Shown here piece after piece: positions 1 through 8,466 of a DNA stretch of 64,000 nt. This stretch comes from Hymenobacter sp. J193 (GTDB taxonomy: Bacteria > Bacteroidota > Bacteroidia > Cytophagales > Hymenobacteraceae). The DNA lies in assembly GCF_024700075.1 (NCBI RefSeq), contig NZ_JAJONE010000001.1, forward strand, positions 3,004,001 through 3,068,000, in the 5' to 3' direction. Numbering within the stretch: position 1 is the first letter of the stretch; each line of letters begins with the position of its first letter. The notes below the pieces were generated by a model. The model was not told where the DNA came from, did no database searches, and saw nothing but the letters and a program-made list of their open reading frames with translations. The position numbers and the translations under genes are program-made.

Positions 1-351
1 CTCTGGCCCCAGGAGTCGCCAAGCTACGTGCGCCTGCTCAACGACCACGAGGGCCAGCATTTTGGCGCCTTCGATAGCAGCCACCTGGTTTCGGTTATTT
101 CCTTGTTCACGGAAGGCAACACGGCCCGCTTCCGCAAGTTTGCCACCCGCCCCGACCAGCAGCGTAAAGGCATCGGCTCGAAGCTGCTGCGCCACGTGCT
201 AGTGGTAGCCCGCGAGCAAGGTGCTAAGCACATCTGGTGCGACGCCCGCGCCGAAAACCGGGCCTTCTACCGCGCTTTCGGCCTGGAGCCCGAAAGCGGT
301 ATTACCTACCGCGGTACCATGCCATACCTGCGCATGGGCAAGGATTTATAG
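1..351 (+). CDS. GNAT family N-acetyltransferase, C-terminal part (gene enters from left edge)
   Basis: The frame is open from base 1 to the stop at 349-351, so the start lies outside the window and the first Met codon at 28 is internal. The visible 116 residues hold the acetyl-CoA pyrophosphate-binding pattern of GNAT enzymes (QQRKGIGSKLL, about residue 54), followed by the typical C-terminal block with AENRAFYRAFG. GNAT proteins transfer acetyl from acetyl-CoA to an amine; the substrate cannot be read from this fragment. A strong hairpin terminator follows at 370-414. Confidence 0.85.
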   Translation, partial: LWPQESPSYVRLLNDHEGQHFGAFDSSHLVSVISLFTEGNTARFRKFATRPDQQRKGIGSKLLRHVLVVAREQGAKHIWCDARAENRAFYRAFGLEPESGITYRGTMPYLRMGKDL

Positions 352-369
352 GCAGCTAAGTCAGGCAAA

Positions 370-414
370 AACAGGCCGCGCCGCCCCGAAATCATCGGGG
401 CGGCGCGGCCTGTT
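370..414. terminator. Bidirectional hairpin terminator
   Basis: A perfect 19-bp GC-rich stem (370-388 with 396-414) and a 7-nt loop lie between the GNAT gene on the plus strand and the small membrane protein gene on the minus strand, whose 3' ends converge. The flanks are only weakly T-rich, so it could serve both genes. Confidence 0.75.
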
Positions 415-439
415 TATCAGTAGACGTAAGCGGCGAAGC

Positions 440-685
440 TTACAGCAGCACGGGCTCCGGCGGGCGCACGGGCACGCGGGGGCGTCGGTTGTAGTCTGGC
501 TCCCAGTCGTTGATGGGACGGGTGATGCCGGGGGGCAGATCCAGGTCGGGGAGGCCGTCGTCCAGTGGCTCCCCGCCCTCGTCGTCGCTGTCGGAAGAAG
601 GCGGATGCTGGTAGCGGTGGCGCGGCATCAGGAGGAAGTAAGCTAAAATGGCCAGCACCAGAAGCGTGTAAACAAGGCTAATCAT
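440..685 (-). CDS. Small single-pass membrane protein, unknown function
   Basis: This encodes 81 residues: a hydrophobic segment (about 3-20, LVYTLLVLAILAYFLLMP) followed by an acidic and proline-rich tail (SDSDDEGGEP, then RPRVPVRPPEPV). No enzyme motif is visible and the family is not recognised. The composition suits a short membrane anchor with a disordered soluble tail. It converges with the GNAT gene across the terminator at 370-414. That the frame is real is supported by its clean membrane-anchor design and by the convergent terminator, not by homology. Confidence 0.6.
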   Translation of the reverse strand: MISLVYTLLVLAILAYFLLMPRHRYQHPPSSDSDDEGGEPLDDGLPDLDLPPGITRPINDWEPDYNRRPRVPVRPPEPVLL

Positions 686-852
686 GGCAAAAAAGCGTAG
701 TAAAACACCGCGTGCGAGGGCGAAACGGATAACTGGCTAACGGGTTGGCTGCAAGCGGCGTTATGCCTTCGGGCTAGCAATGCATGTACGAATTCCCCCT
801 GGGTTTAAGTTACCGGATTTGAGCAGGAAAATCAACGCAAATTCGGGCTTGC

Positions 853-883
853 TTGTACCGGCAGCCTGCAGGCCCTAGCTTTG
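853..883 (+). promoter_or_regulatory. Bacteroidota-type promoter for the TPP riboswitch transcript
   Basis: A TTG (-33 type, 853-855) and TAGCTTTG (876-883, matching TAnnTTTG) are separated by 20 nt. Transcription would start about 7 nt further on, just upstream of the riboswitch aptamer at about 898. The spacing and the position together make this one of the best promoter matches in the window. Confidence 0.7.
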
Positions 884-897
884 CGCCACAAACTGTT

Positions 898-980
898 TAG
901 GGGTGCCCCGCGTCGGGAGTGGCGTTAGGGGCTGAGATCATACCCATTGAACCTGCCCGGGTAATGCCGGCGAAGGGAAC
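898..980 (+). promoter_or_regulatory. TPP (thi-box) riboswitch
   Basis: The conserved thi-box elements occur in order: GGGGTGCC (900-907), GGCTGAGA (930-937), ATACCC (940-945), GAACCTG (949-955), and the helix-closing part GGTAATGCCGGCGAAGGGA (960-978). This aptamer binds thiamine pyrophosphate and normally represses genes for thiamine synthesis or uptake. It precedes a TonB-dependent receptor, implicating that receptor in uptake of thiamine or a precursor. Downstream, GGTGCC (1008-1013) can pair with GGCACC (1021-1026), and GACCC (1014-1018) with GGGTC (1027-1031); the two hairpins exclude each other. GGTGCC also occurs in the aptamer's 5' strand (902-907), so this may be the expression platform. 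Confidence 0.93.
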
Positions 981-1059
981 AAACGATCCGCGAACGAAAA
1001 ACCTATAGGTGCCGACCCCTGGCACCGGGTCCGTTCCACTTTTTTCTATTACCCACTTC

Positions 1060-3540
1060 TTGAAAAATTTCCTGGTTTCCGGGGTAGCGCTTCTGGCGCT
1101 GCCTTGCGCGGCATGGGCCCAGGGGCCCGTGTCCGGCACCATCACGGATGCCCGCAGCGGCACGGCCCTGCCCGGCGCTACCGTGCTACTCGATGGCGCA
1201 CCCGTAGCGGCTGCTACCGATGGTACCTTTGCGCTGCCCGTCGTGGCCGTTGGCTCCCACGAGCTGCGCATCACCTTCATCGGCTACGAGCCCCTGGTGC
1301 AGCGGCTGGAAGGGCAGGCCAACCCGCAGCAGTTGCGCCTGCTGCTCCAGCCGGGCGGGGTGCTTACCGGCGAGGCCCTCGTGACGGCCTCCCGCGCCAA
1401 CGACCGCACGGCCACCGCCTATACCAACCTGGGCCGGGAAGACCTGTCCAGGCGCAACTTCGGGCAGGATTTGCCTTATCTGCTCGATCAGACGCCTTCG
1501 GTAGTAGTGAATTCTGATGCCGGCGCGGGCGTGGGCTACACCGATATCCGCATCCGGGGCACGAGCAACACGGGTATCAACATGACCATCAACGGCGTGC
1601 CGCTCAACGATGCCGAGTCGCACGGCTCGTTTCTGGTGAACCTGCCGGATCTGGCCTCGTCCATCAGCAGCCTGCAGGTGCAGCGCGGCGTGGGCACCAG
1701 CCAGAACGGGGGCGCGGCGTTCGGGGCCAGCATCAACATCAGCACCCTCGATTCGCGCCCCGAGGCTTACGGCGAAACCCAGAACAGCGTCGGCTCCTTC
1801 AACACCTGGAAAAACAACGTGCAGTTCGGAACCGGGCTGCTGAACGGGCACTTCACGGTCGATGGCCGCCTTTCGCGCATCAGCACCGACGGCTACATGA
1901 ACCGGGCCGCGTCGGATCTGAAGTCGTACTACTTCGCGGCGGGCTACCAGGCCAAAAACACGCTGCTTAAGTTCATCACCTTCTCGGGCCGCGAAAAGTC
2001 CTATCAGGCCTGGAATGGCGTGCCCGAACCGGCTATTACCGGCAACCAGGCGCTGCTTCAGAACTACATCAATAACGGTGAGCTGAGCGAAGCCGACGCC
2101 GAGCGGGTGCGCCAGGAGGGGCGCCGCTACAGCTACTACACCTACGACAACCAAACCGACAACTACCAGCAGAACCACTACCAGCTGCACCTCTCGCAGG
2201 GCCTCGGCGACGACTGGAACATCGGGGCGGCGCTGCACCTCACGCGCGGCTTCGGCTACTACGAAAGCTACCGTGCCCGCCGCAAATTCGCGGATTACGG
2301 TCTGCGAAACGTGATAATCGGCGGCGACACACTCACGCGCACCAACCTGATTGACCGAAAGTGGCTCGACAACTATTTCTACGGCGGCACATTCGCCCTC
2401 AACTACCAGCCCAAGGCCAACGACAAGCTGCAGGCCACGCTGGGCGGCGCCTGGAACCGGTTCGAGAATGACCACTACGGCGAGATTATCTGGGCTCAAT
2501 ACGCGGCCAACCTGGCGCCTAGGCAGCGCTTCTACTTCAACGAGGCCCGCAAAACCGACTACAATGGCTACGCCCGTGCCACCTGGCAGGCGCTGCCCAG
2601 AATCGGCATTTACGGCGACGTGCAGGTGCGTCACATCGAGTACACGATTGATGGCGTGGAAGACGAGCAGAACGACGTGACAACCCGCGCCAGCTACACC
2701 TTCTTCAACCCTAAAGCCGGGGCGACCTTCACGCTGAGTGAGGGCCAGCAGCTCTACGCCAGCTTCGCGGTGGGGCAGCGCGAGCCGGTGCGCGCCGACT
2801 TTACCGACCGTCCGGCCGGTGACCAGAGCGCCAAAGCCGAGCGTCTCGAAGACTTCGAAGGCGGCTACCGTCTCACCCGCACCGACCTCAGTCTGCTGGG
2901 GCCGCGTACGGCCGTGCGCTTCGAAGCCAACGGGTTTTACATGAACTACCGCAACCAGCTGGTAGCTACCGGCCAGCTTAACGACGTGGGAACCCCGCTG
3001 CGCACCAACGTAGCGCGCAGCTACCGCCGGGGCGTGGAGCTAACCGGCTTTATCTCCGCCGACGATAAAATCAGCCTGAGCAGCACCCTGACGCTGAGCC
3101 GCAACCGCATTCTAAACTACCGCGACGTAACCTATGACGCCGATTACAACCCGGTGGTGGGGGAGGCGCGCATCAGCACCATTTCCTACTCGCCCAATAC
3201 CGTGTCGGCGCACACGCTGGAAGGCCAGCCGCTGAAAGGCCTGCGCCTGGCGCTGCTCTACAAAACCGTCAGCCGCCAGTACCTCGACAACTCCGCCAAC
3301 AGCAACCGCAGCATCAAGCCGTATCAGGTGCTCGATTTCCGGGTGCGCTACAGCATCAGGCCGCAGTTTGTGAAGGAAATCGAGCTGGGTTTGCTGGTCA
3401 ATAATGTGCTCAACCGCGAGTACGTGGCCAACGGTTACACTTACAGCTACCTCGGTGCCAGCGGCGGCCTCGACACCTTCAACTGGTACTTCCCGCAGGC
3501 TACCCGCAACTTCCTGGCCTCGGTGGGCGTGAAATTCTGA
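1060..3540 (+). CDS. TonB-dependent outer membrane receptor, probable thiamine (or precursor) uptake
   Basis: The protein has a signal peptide, a carboxypeptidase-regulatory-like beta domain (GTITDARSGTALPGATVLL and following), a TonB-receptor plug (DQTPSVVV, then IRIRGTSNTGINMTINGVP) and a long beta barrel ending in aromatic F (SVGVKF). Such receptors import scarce ligands across the outer membrane using TonB-ExbBD energy. The TPP riboswitch directly upstream is the evidence for thiamine-related cargo. The frame could begin at GTG 1009, but that codon lies inside the predicted regulatory hairpin. TTG 1060 gives a canonical signal peptide (MKNFLVSGVALLALPCAAWA), so I prefer it (826 residues). 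The stop codon abuts an inverted repeat at 3539. Confidence 0.88.
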   Translation: MKNFLVSGVALLALPCAAWAQGPVSGTITDARSGTALPGATVLLDGAPVAAATDGTFALPVVAVGSHELRITFIGYEPLVQRLEGQANPQQLRLLLQPGGVLTGEALVTASRANDRTATAYTNLGREDLSRRNFGQDLPYLLDQTPSVVVNSDAGAGVGYTDIRIRGTSNTGINMTINGVPLNDAESHGSFLVNLPDLASSISSLQVQRGVGTSQNGGAAFGASINISTLDSRPEAYGETQNSVGSFNTWKNNVQFGTGLLNGHFTVDGRLSRISTDGYMNRAASDLKSYYFAAGYQAKNTLLKFITFSGREKSYQAWNGVPEPAITGNQALLQNYINNGELSEADAERVRQEGRRYSYYTYDNQTDNYQQNHYQLHLSQGLGDDWNIGAALHLTRGFGYYESYRARRKFADYGLRNVIIGGDTLTRTNLIDRKWLDNYFYGGTFALNYQPKANDKLQATLGGAWNRFENDHYGEIIWAQYAANLAPRQRFYFNEARKTDYNGYARATWQALPRIGIYGDVQVRHIEYTIDGVEDEQNDVTTRASYTFFNPKAGATFTLSEGQQLYASFAVGQREPVRADFTDRPAGDQSAKAERLEDFEGGYRLTRTDLSLLGPRTAVRFEANGFYMNYRNQLVATGQLNDVGTPLRTNVARSYRRGVELTGFISADDKISLSSTLTLSRNRILNYRDVTYDADYNPVVGEARISTISYSPNTVSAHTLEGQPLKGLRLALLYKTVSRQYLDNSANSNRSIKPYQVLDFRVRYSIRPQFVKEIELGLLVNNVLNREYVANGYTYSYLGASGGLDTFNWYFPQATRNFLASVGVKF

Positions 3541-3710
3541 ACCACGGATTCGCGCGAATTTTTCGGATTCCACGGATTTTGTAGACGATTTTTATCAATA
3601 AAAAAGCCTCGCACTCTGCGATGTCTTTTTGTTTTCCTGTGGGTATGGCTGTGGACCGCACCATCCATAAAATCCGTGGAATCCGAAAAATCCACGCGAA
3701 TCCGTGGTTC
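3539..3710. repeat. Long inverted repeat (42-bp arms, 40/42 complementary) between convergent genes
   Basis: The left arm 3539-3580 and right arm 3669-3710 are reverse complements apart from two positions. Both carry variants of the motif AACCACGGATTCGCGC..., and 88 nt separate them. The left arm begins inside the stop codon of the TonB receptor gene and the right arm ends 10 nt from the permease stop codon. No convincing gene lies between the arms. It looks like a palindromic interspersed element (REP/MITE-like) and may also act as a bidirectional terminator. Confidence 0.8.
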
Positions 3711-3720
3711 CTTCGGTAGG

Positions 3721-5460
3721 TCAGATGATGAGTCGCACGCCGCCCAGTTCGGAAATGTGGTAGGGAAACTGGTTGCCGGGGGAGCCGATAAACATGAAGT
3801 TCTTGGGGATGCCCCATTCCTTGGAAAGCTGGTCGATAAGCTCGGGGCCGAACTTGCCTTCCAGGGTCACAAAATCCACCTCAATCTGGTCGTAGGCGCG
3901 GTCCAGCACCCGAATATCGGTGAGCAGGTCCTGCGGATAAAGTTCGCCGGGCTTGAGCAGCGTCACGATTTTGAGGCGGGTGGTAAACTCGTTTTCCACC
4001 ACATAGGCCATGACCTTGTTGAGGTTCGATACGTTGTCGCCCTTGGTGAAAAACACGAATTCCTGCTTGTGCAGCTCCCGCAGCATGTGCAGCACCTTCA
4101 GGCGGCTCAGGCGCGAGACGCGGGGCGAGTGCGTGGCAAACGAGTTGGCCGCCGCCAGTACTAGGTTGAGAATGGCGGTGCGGTTCAGCATCACATACAC
4201 CACCAGCATGGCCGGCAGGAAGTACTGCAGAAAGACAATCAGGTAGTCGGGGTGAATTTTGATGTTGCCATACAAGGCCACCAGAATGCCCAGCAGCGCT
4301 ACCGTCACCGTCAGAATGCCGGCGTACACCGGGCGGGGCAGCTTGGGCCGCTTGCTCTTGAGCAGGAAGTTGCCCAGCGCGAAGAAGGCCATAACCGACA
4401 AAAACGAAATGGTATACACGCCCGACAGCGGCCCCAGCTGCCCGTTGGTAATCAGCAGTACCGACACGCAGAGCACGAAAAACACAATGAGAATCAGGTA
4501 GTTGCTGCCTGCCTTGTTTTCCTTCAGGAAGAACTGCGGCAGAATGCGGTCCAGGGTCATGCGCTTCATCAGTCCGCTCACGCCCACAAACGAGGTCAGC
4601 ACGGCCCCGCTCAGCACGGCCACGGCGTCGATGGAAATCAGGGTGCCCAGCCAGCGGCCTCCGGTGGTGTTGCCCAGGTGCGAGAGCAGGGTTTCGGTGT
4701 GTTCCCCTACTTCCACCATCGGCAGCACGGCTATGGCCAGAAAGGCAATGACGGGGTTGAAGAAGCTCACCACCACCCACATGTTGCGCAGCGTTTTCTG
4801 AAACACGCCCCGGGCCTGTTCCTCCACAAAGTTGGCCGAACTCTCAAACCCCGAAATGCCCAGCATGGCCGCGCTGAAGCCGAAAAACAGCGCCCCCACA
4901 ATGCTGCCGCCCTTGACTGGCAGCTGAAAGTTGAGCGTGAGATTATCGAGCCCTTGAGTAGCCAGATACCAGATAGCACAGGCTACCAGAATTGATAGAG
5001 AGGCCAGGTGTACCAGAAAAATGCCTACCGCTACCTTCGCCGACTCCGAGATGCCCAGGATGGTGAGCACCAGAAATAGCCCCAGCAGCCCCAGCGTGGC
5101 CCAAATGATAGGCAGCCCGTGCCAGAGCGTGTGCAGGTAGTGCATAGCCTCAGAAGCCGAAATAACTGCCGTAGCCATGTACGACAGAATGGTGAGGCAA
5201 GCCGCCAGCGCCGCGTTTCGCTTGCTGGTGGTGTTCAGCAGCACGTTGTAGGCGCCGCCATTGAGAGGCAGCGCGCCCACCACTTCGCCGTAGATTTTGC
5301 GAAACAGAAACAGCACTGCACCCACCAGCAGCAGCGCAATCCAGGCATACTGCCCGGCGTAGGCAATGGCCAGGGCCGAAACGTAGAGGCAGGACGAGGA
5401 AATATCGTTGCCGCAGATGGCAGTAGCTTCCAGCTCGTTCAGCTTTTTTTCGTGACTCAT
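3721..5460 (-). CDS. APC-superfamily amino acid permease
   Basis: Starting at ATG 5460 (MSHEKKLNELEATAIC) the protein has 579 residues with about twelve hydrophobic segments between residues 15 and 425. The early GNDISSSCLYVSA stretch and the VVGALPLNGGAYNVLL block resemble the first helices of amino acid-polyamine-organocation transporters. About 150 C-terminal residues appear soluble, with alternating strands and helices (VLHMLRELHKQEFVFF, then LKIVTLLKPGELYP), unusual for a minimal APC transporter and possibly regulatory. A longer reading to 5736 would add low-complexity sequence and no credible signal, so I reject it. The substrate is not predictable. Confidence 0.85.
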   Translation of the reverse strand: MSHEKKLNELEATAICGNDISSSCLYVSALAIAYAGQYAWIALLLVGAVLFLFRKIYGEVVGALPLNGGAYNVLLNTTSKRNAALAACLTILSYMATAVISASEAMHYLHTLWHGLPIIWATLGLLGLFLVLTILGISESAKVAVGIFLVHLASLSILVACAIWYLATQGLDNLTLNFQLPVKGGSIVGALFFGFSAAMLGISGFESSANFVEEQARGVFQKTLRNMWVVVSFFNPVIAFLAIAVLPMVEVGEHTETLLSHLGNTTGGRWLGTLISIDAVAVLSGAVLTSFVGVSGLMKRMTLDRILPQFFLKENKAGSNYLILIVFFVLCVSVLLITNGQLGPLSGVYTISFLSVMAFFALGNFLLKSKRPKLPRPVYAGILTVTVALLGILVALYGNIKIHPDYLIVFLQYFLPAMLVVYVMLNRTAILNLVLAAANSFATHSPRVSRLSRLKVLHMLRELHKQEFVFFTKGDNVSNLNKVMAYVVENEFTTRLKIVTLLKPGELYPQDLLTDIRVLDRAYDQIEVDFVTLEGKFGPELIDQLSKEWGIPKNFMFIGSPGNQFPYHISELGGVRLII

Positions 5461-5604
5461 GAGGGGGTGGAGGATACGGGAAAGGAGGAGAATATACGCA
5501 CTACGATAGAAATGGTAGTATGGCCTGCTTGAGCTCCAGCGGCCCACCCGGAAATGCCGCCGCCGCAGTGGGCAGGTCCGGCAATCAACCCCGCCGGAAC
5601 AAGG

Positions 5605-5630
5605 TTGCGTGCCCGAAACTTCTATCTTTG
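5605..5630 (+). promoter_or_regulatory. Promoter motif for the acyl-CoA dehydrogenase gene
   Basis: TTG (5605-5607) and TATCTTTG (5623-5630) lie 27 nt upstream of ATG 5657. The -7 box is a perfect TAnnTTTG match; the 15-nt spacing is shorter than usual, so the -33 element is uncertain. Confidence 0.6.
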
Positions 5631-5656
5631 AAGCTGATTCCCACCCACCCACTACT

Positions 5657-6889
5657 ATGTCTTCAGAAACCGACGTTCTTTCGCCCAAGGCCCAGGTCCA
5701 GCGCAACAAAGGCTCCCTGAATGCCGCCGGCTTCACCGATTACTACGACATCGACGACCTGCTCACGGAGGAGCACAAGCTCATCCGCCAGAGCATCCGC
5801 GACTTCGTTAAAAAGGAAATTTCGCCCAACATCGAGAAGTGGGCCCAGCAGGCGCACTTCCCTTCCGAAATCGTGCGCAAGTTCGGCGACGTAGGTGCGT
5901 TCGGCCCCACCATTCCTACCGAGTACGGCGGCGGCGGGCTCGACTACATCAGCTACGGCCTGATTATGCAGGAAATTGAGCGCGGCGACTCTGGCATGCG
6001 CTCTACGGCCTCTGTGCAGGGGTCTTTGGTGATGTTTCCCATCTACCAGTACGGCTCCGAAGAGCAGCGCCGCAAGTACCTGCCCAAGCTGGCTTCCGGC
6101 GAGTGGCTGGGCTGCTTCGGCCTCACCGAGCCCGACCACGGCTCGAACCCCGGCGGCATGGTCACCACCATCAAGGACATGGGCGACTATTACCTGCTCA
6201 ACGGCGCTAAGCTCTGGATTTCGAACTCCCCCGAAAGCCAGGTGGCCGTGGTGTGGGCCAAGGACGATAATGGCCGCATTAAAGGCGTTATCGTGGAAAA
6301 AGGCATGGAAGGCTTCACCGCCCCCGAAATCCACAACAAGTGGAGCCTGCGCGCCAGCATTACCGGCGAGCTGGTGTTCGACAACGTAAAGGTGCCCAAG
6401 GAAAACATCCTGCCCAACGTGGAAGGCCTTAAAGGCCCCCTCGGCTGCCTCGATTCGGCCCGCTACGGCATTGCCTGGGGTGCCATCGGCGTGGCTATCG
6501 ACTGCTACGAGTCGGCCCTGAAGTACTCCCTGGAGCGGGAGCAGTTCGGCAAGCCCATTGCTTCCTTCCAGCTCCAGCAGAAAAAGCTGGCCGAAATGAT
6601 TACCGAAATCACCAAGGCCCAGCTGATGGTGTGGCGCCTGGGCATGCTCAAGAATGCCGGCAAAGCCACTTCCGCCCAGATTTCGATGGCCAAGCGCAAC
6701 TCCGTGGACATGGCCCTGCACGTAGCCCGCGAAGCCCGCCAGATTCACGGCGGCATGGGCATCACGGGCGAGTACCCCATCATGCGCCACATGATGAACC
6801 TGGAGTCCGTCATCACCTACGAAGGCACCCACGACATCCACCTGCTCATCACCGGGGCAGATATTACCGGTATTCAGGCGTTCAAGTAA
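5657..6889 (+). CDS. Acyl-CoA dehydrogenase, glutaryl-CoA dehydrogenase type
   Basis: This 410-residue flavoprotein would oxidise an acyl-CoA at the alpha-beta position with FAD. It has the N-terminal helical domain, the FAD-binding block CFGLTEPDHGSNPGGMVTT, the central beta domain, and a C-terminal domain with RQIHGGMGITGEYPIMRH and TYEGTHDIHLLI. The glutamate in TYEGTHDIH matches the catalytic base of glutaryl-CoA dehydrogenase, as does the ending ITGIQAF; that enzyme also decarboxylates to crotonyl-CoA in lysine and tryptophan breakdown. ATG 5657 (MSSETDVLSP) fits the promoter at 5605-5630 better than the upstream in-frame start. No other lysine-pathway genes are adjacent. Confidence 0.9.
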   Translation: MSSETDVLSPKAQVQRNKGSLNAAGFTDYYDIDDLLTEEHKLIRQSIRDFVKKEISPNIEKWAQQAHFPSEIVRKFGDVGAFGPTIPTEYGGGGLDYISYGLIMQEIERGDSGMRSTASVQGSLVMFPIYQYGSEEQRRKYLPKLASGEWLGCFGLTEPDHGSNPGGMVTTIKDMGDYYLLNGAKLWISNSPESQVAVVWAKDDNGRIKGVIVEKGMEGFTAPEIHNKWSLRASITGELVFDNVKVPKENILPNVEGLKGPLGCLDSARYGIAWGAIGVAIDCYESALKYSLEREQFGKPIASFQLQQKKLAEMITEITKAQLMVWRLGMLKNAGKATSAQISMAKRNSVDMALHVAREARQIHGGMGITGEYPIMRHMMNLESVITYEGTHDIHLLITGADITGIQAFK

Positions 6890-6910
6890 GCTGCCATACG
6901 TACTATCAGC

Positions 6911-6942
6911 AAACGGCCGTTCTGGAAAGAGAACGGCCGTTT
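6911..6942 (+). terminator. Rho-independent terminator after the acyl-CoA dehydrogenase gene
   Basis: A 13-bp stem AAACGGCCGTTCT (6911-6923) pairs with 6930-6942 across a 6-nt loop, followed by a T-rich run. It starts 22 nt after the stop codon. Confidence 0.85.
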
Positions 6943-7038
6943 TTGCTTTTGTCAAAGTCAGAAAGCGCCAGTCCCGACGGTGAAAGAAGTTTCGGAACTT
7001 AGCTGTCTGGGTTAATTAATCAAGCGCTTAGAAGGTTA

Positions 7039-7404
7039 TTAGCGCTTTTCCAGCAAAAACGTCTTGGTAGACACGATATCCGTGCTTACAGCCGGGTAGG
7101 TGGTACCCGGCATGAGGGCATCCGAGGATTGCATCTGAACTACTACCCAACCCTGGGCCCGCAACTCGTTGAGCTTTTTCACCAACTGGCTTTCGTACCG
7201 GTATGCGCTTTTGTCCTGCTTGCTGAGGGTAATTTCTTCGGGCTCGCCGGTAGGGGGTGTCAGTACCAACATAGGGCGGCCGGCTCCATTTCGGAGCGTT
7301 AGTAGCATGTAGCCTGTTGCCTCATCAGCGGCCGATTTTGGGTAAAACGCCCACGTGCCAATCGATACCAGCGCTAAAGCCATGAAAGAAAGTGCTTTTT
7401 TCAT
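7039..7404 (-). CDS. Small secreted protein of unknown function
   Basis: This encodes 121 residues beginning with a clear signal peptide (MKKALSFMALALVSIGTWAF). The mature part contains MLLTLRNGAGRPMLVLTPP and a C-terminal segment KLNELRAQGWVVVQMQSSD. The latter resembles the 'LN.LG.QGWE.V' pattern of DUF4177-like small domains, but this is a loose resemblance and not an assignment. It is probably periplasmic or surface-associated. It stands alone, 76 nt downstream of the DUF4268-like gene on the same strand. Confidence 0.7.
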   Translation of the reverse strand: MKKALSFMALALVSIGTWAFYPKSAADEATGYMLLTLRNGAGRPMLVLTPPTGEPEEITLSKQDKSAYRYESQLVKKLNELRAQGWVVVQMQSSDALMPGTTYPAVSTDIVSTKTFLLEKR

Positions 7405-7480
7405 ACAAGCGAAATAGAAAGAAGAAAAGTAACAAGGAACAACCTGGAGAATTTATACCACTCCGCGACTGGTATCTGCT

Positions 7481-7942
7481 CTACCGCAGCTCGTCAAACG
7501 CGTACTGCCCCGTGCTCCAGAAGGCGTCCAGGGCCATGATGCGGGGCTTGAAAAAGGAAATCAGCTGGGGCCAGTCGTCGCGGTTGAACAGGTTGGCGGG
7601 GCGCAGTTCCTGGTAGATGCGGGCTACAGGCTGGCCGCTTTCGTTTACGGCCTCGGGCTCCCAGCGCCATGCCTCGCCGGTGGCTTCTTCCAGCAGCGGC
7701 CGCACCTCCCGGAACTGCTCGAAAAACAGCTCCCGCAGGCCGGCATCGGGGTGCGTGAGTTCGATGCCGATAGTGGCGTGGCGGGCGTCGGCGTGCAGGC
7801 GGAAGTACACGTGCTTGAGGCCGGTTTTGTAGTTCACCCAGTTCACCCGCTCGCCCTCGGCGCCGGGTATAGGTTGCATATACTGGCCAAAGGTGGTCCA
7901 GAAGGCCTGGCGCAGCTGCGCTACTTCGGTTTTGCTGTACAT
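7481..7942 (-). CDS. DUF4268-like domain protein
   Basis: The 153-residue soluble protein (MYSKTEVAQLRQAFWTTFGQYM...) resembles Bacteroidota DUF4268 proteins: an N-terminal Q/R-x-FW-x-TFG motif, the YKTGLKHVYFRLHADARHATIGIEL strand region, and a C-terminal RDDWPQLISFFKPRIMALDAFW block. Related domains also occur as the C-terminal part of nuclease-like proteins, but no nuclease active site is visible in this short form. The function is unknown. No signal peptide or membrane segment is present, so it should be cytoplasmic. Confidence 0.75.
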   Translation of the reverse strand: MYSKTEVAQLRQAFWTTFGQYMQPIPGAEGERVNWVNYKTGLKHVYFRLHADARHATIGIELTHPDAGLRELFFEQFREVRPLLEEATGEAWRWEPEAVNESGQPVARIYQELRPANLFNRDDWPQLISFFKPRIMALDAFWSTGQYAFDELR

Positions 7943-8080
7943 CGTGGCGGCGAAATTAGGGCCTGTGAGTGGTGCATCCGACCACGCTGGGCCTGAAATA
8001 CTATATATTCCGGCAGGCAGTGCTGGCTCACTGAGGACGTTGGTGTTATACTTACGGCCTCATCCACATCTTGTCGCCCT

Positions 8081-8425
8081 ATGGCTATTGCTGTTTCTCC
8101 CACCGGCCTGGAGTTGGTATTGCTTGAATGCCTCGTGGCCGGTACCACCCACCGCGCGGGCCTGCGCGAGTTTGAGCCCAAGCTGCAGCCCGGGCAGGCC
8201 CTGGCTGTGGAGCGCGAGGTCGACAGCACCTTCGACGACTGGGCCGTGCGCGTACTCACCACCGGCCCGGATGCCTTCTGGCTGGGCTACCTGCCCGAAG
8301 GCCGCAACGAAACCGTGGCCCGGCTGCTCGACGCCGGCTTCCCACTCACGGCTCGCCTTACCCACAAAGCCTGGGAAGACGACTGGCTGCACCTGGAAAT
8401 TGAAGTGCTGCTGCCGGCGCGGTAA
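8081..8425 (+). CDS. HIRAN domain protein
   Basis: This 114-residue protein looks like a stand-alone HIRAN domain: GLELVLLECLVAGTTHRAG at the start, then LALEREVDS-type strands (ALAVEREVDSTFDDWAVRV) and WLGYLPEGRNETVARLLDAG, which is the typical 'LGYiPr..n..ia.lld.G' signature. HIRAN domains bind DNA 3' ends or stalled-fork structures when fused to SNF2 helicases; the role of single-domain bacterial forms is not established. It is monocistronic, diverging from the DUF4268-like gene and converging with the gene at 8467-9432. Confidence 0.8.
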   Translation: MAIAVSPTGLELVLLECLVAGTTHRAGLREFEPKLQPGQALAVEREVDSTFDDWAVRVLTTGPDAFWLGYLPEGRNETVARLLDAGFPLTARLTHKAWEDDWLHLEIEVLLPAR

Positions 8426-8466
8426 GAGCAGTGCTTTTATAACGGACCATGCACGGGCTCCCGGTG

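Noticed and set aside
1186..2634. 482-codon minus-strand frame under the TonB receptor gene
   Set aside because: It lies wholly within the receptor gene, has no recognisable motif, and matches the pattern of reversed high-GC codons.
3447..3695. Minus-strand frame across the inverted repeat at 3539-3710
   Set aside because: It spans the repeat arms and shows no protein pattern; the DNA is explained by the palindromic element.
7481..8425. DUF4268-like and HIRAN genes as a defence or repair island
   Set aside because: The genes are divergent, of ordinary GC content, and lack nucleases, helicases or mobile-element signs nearby.
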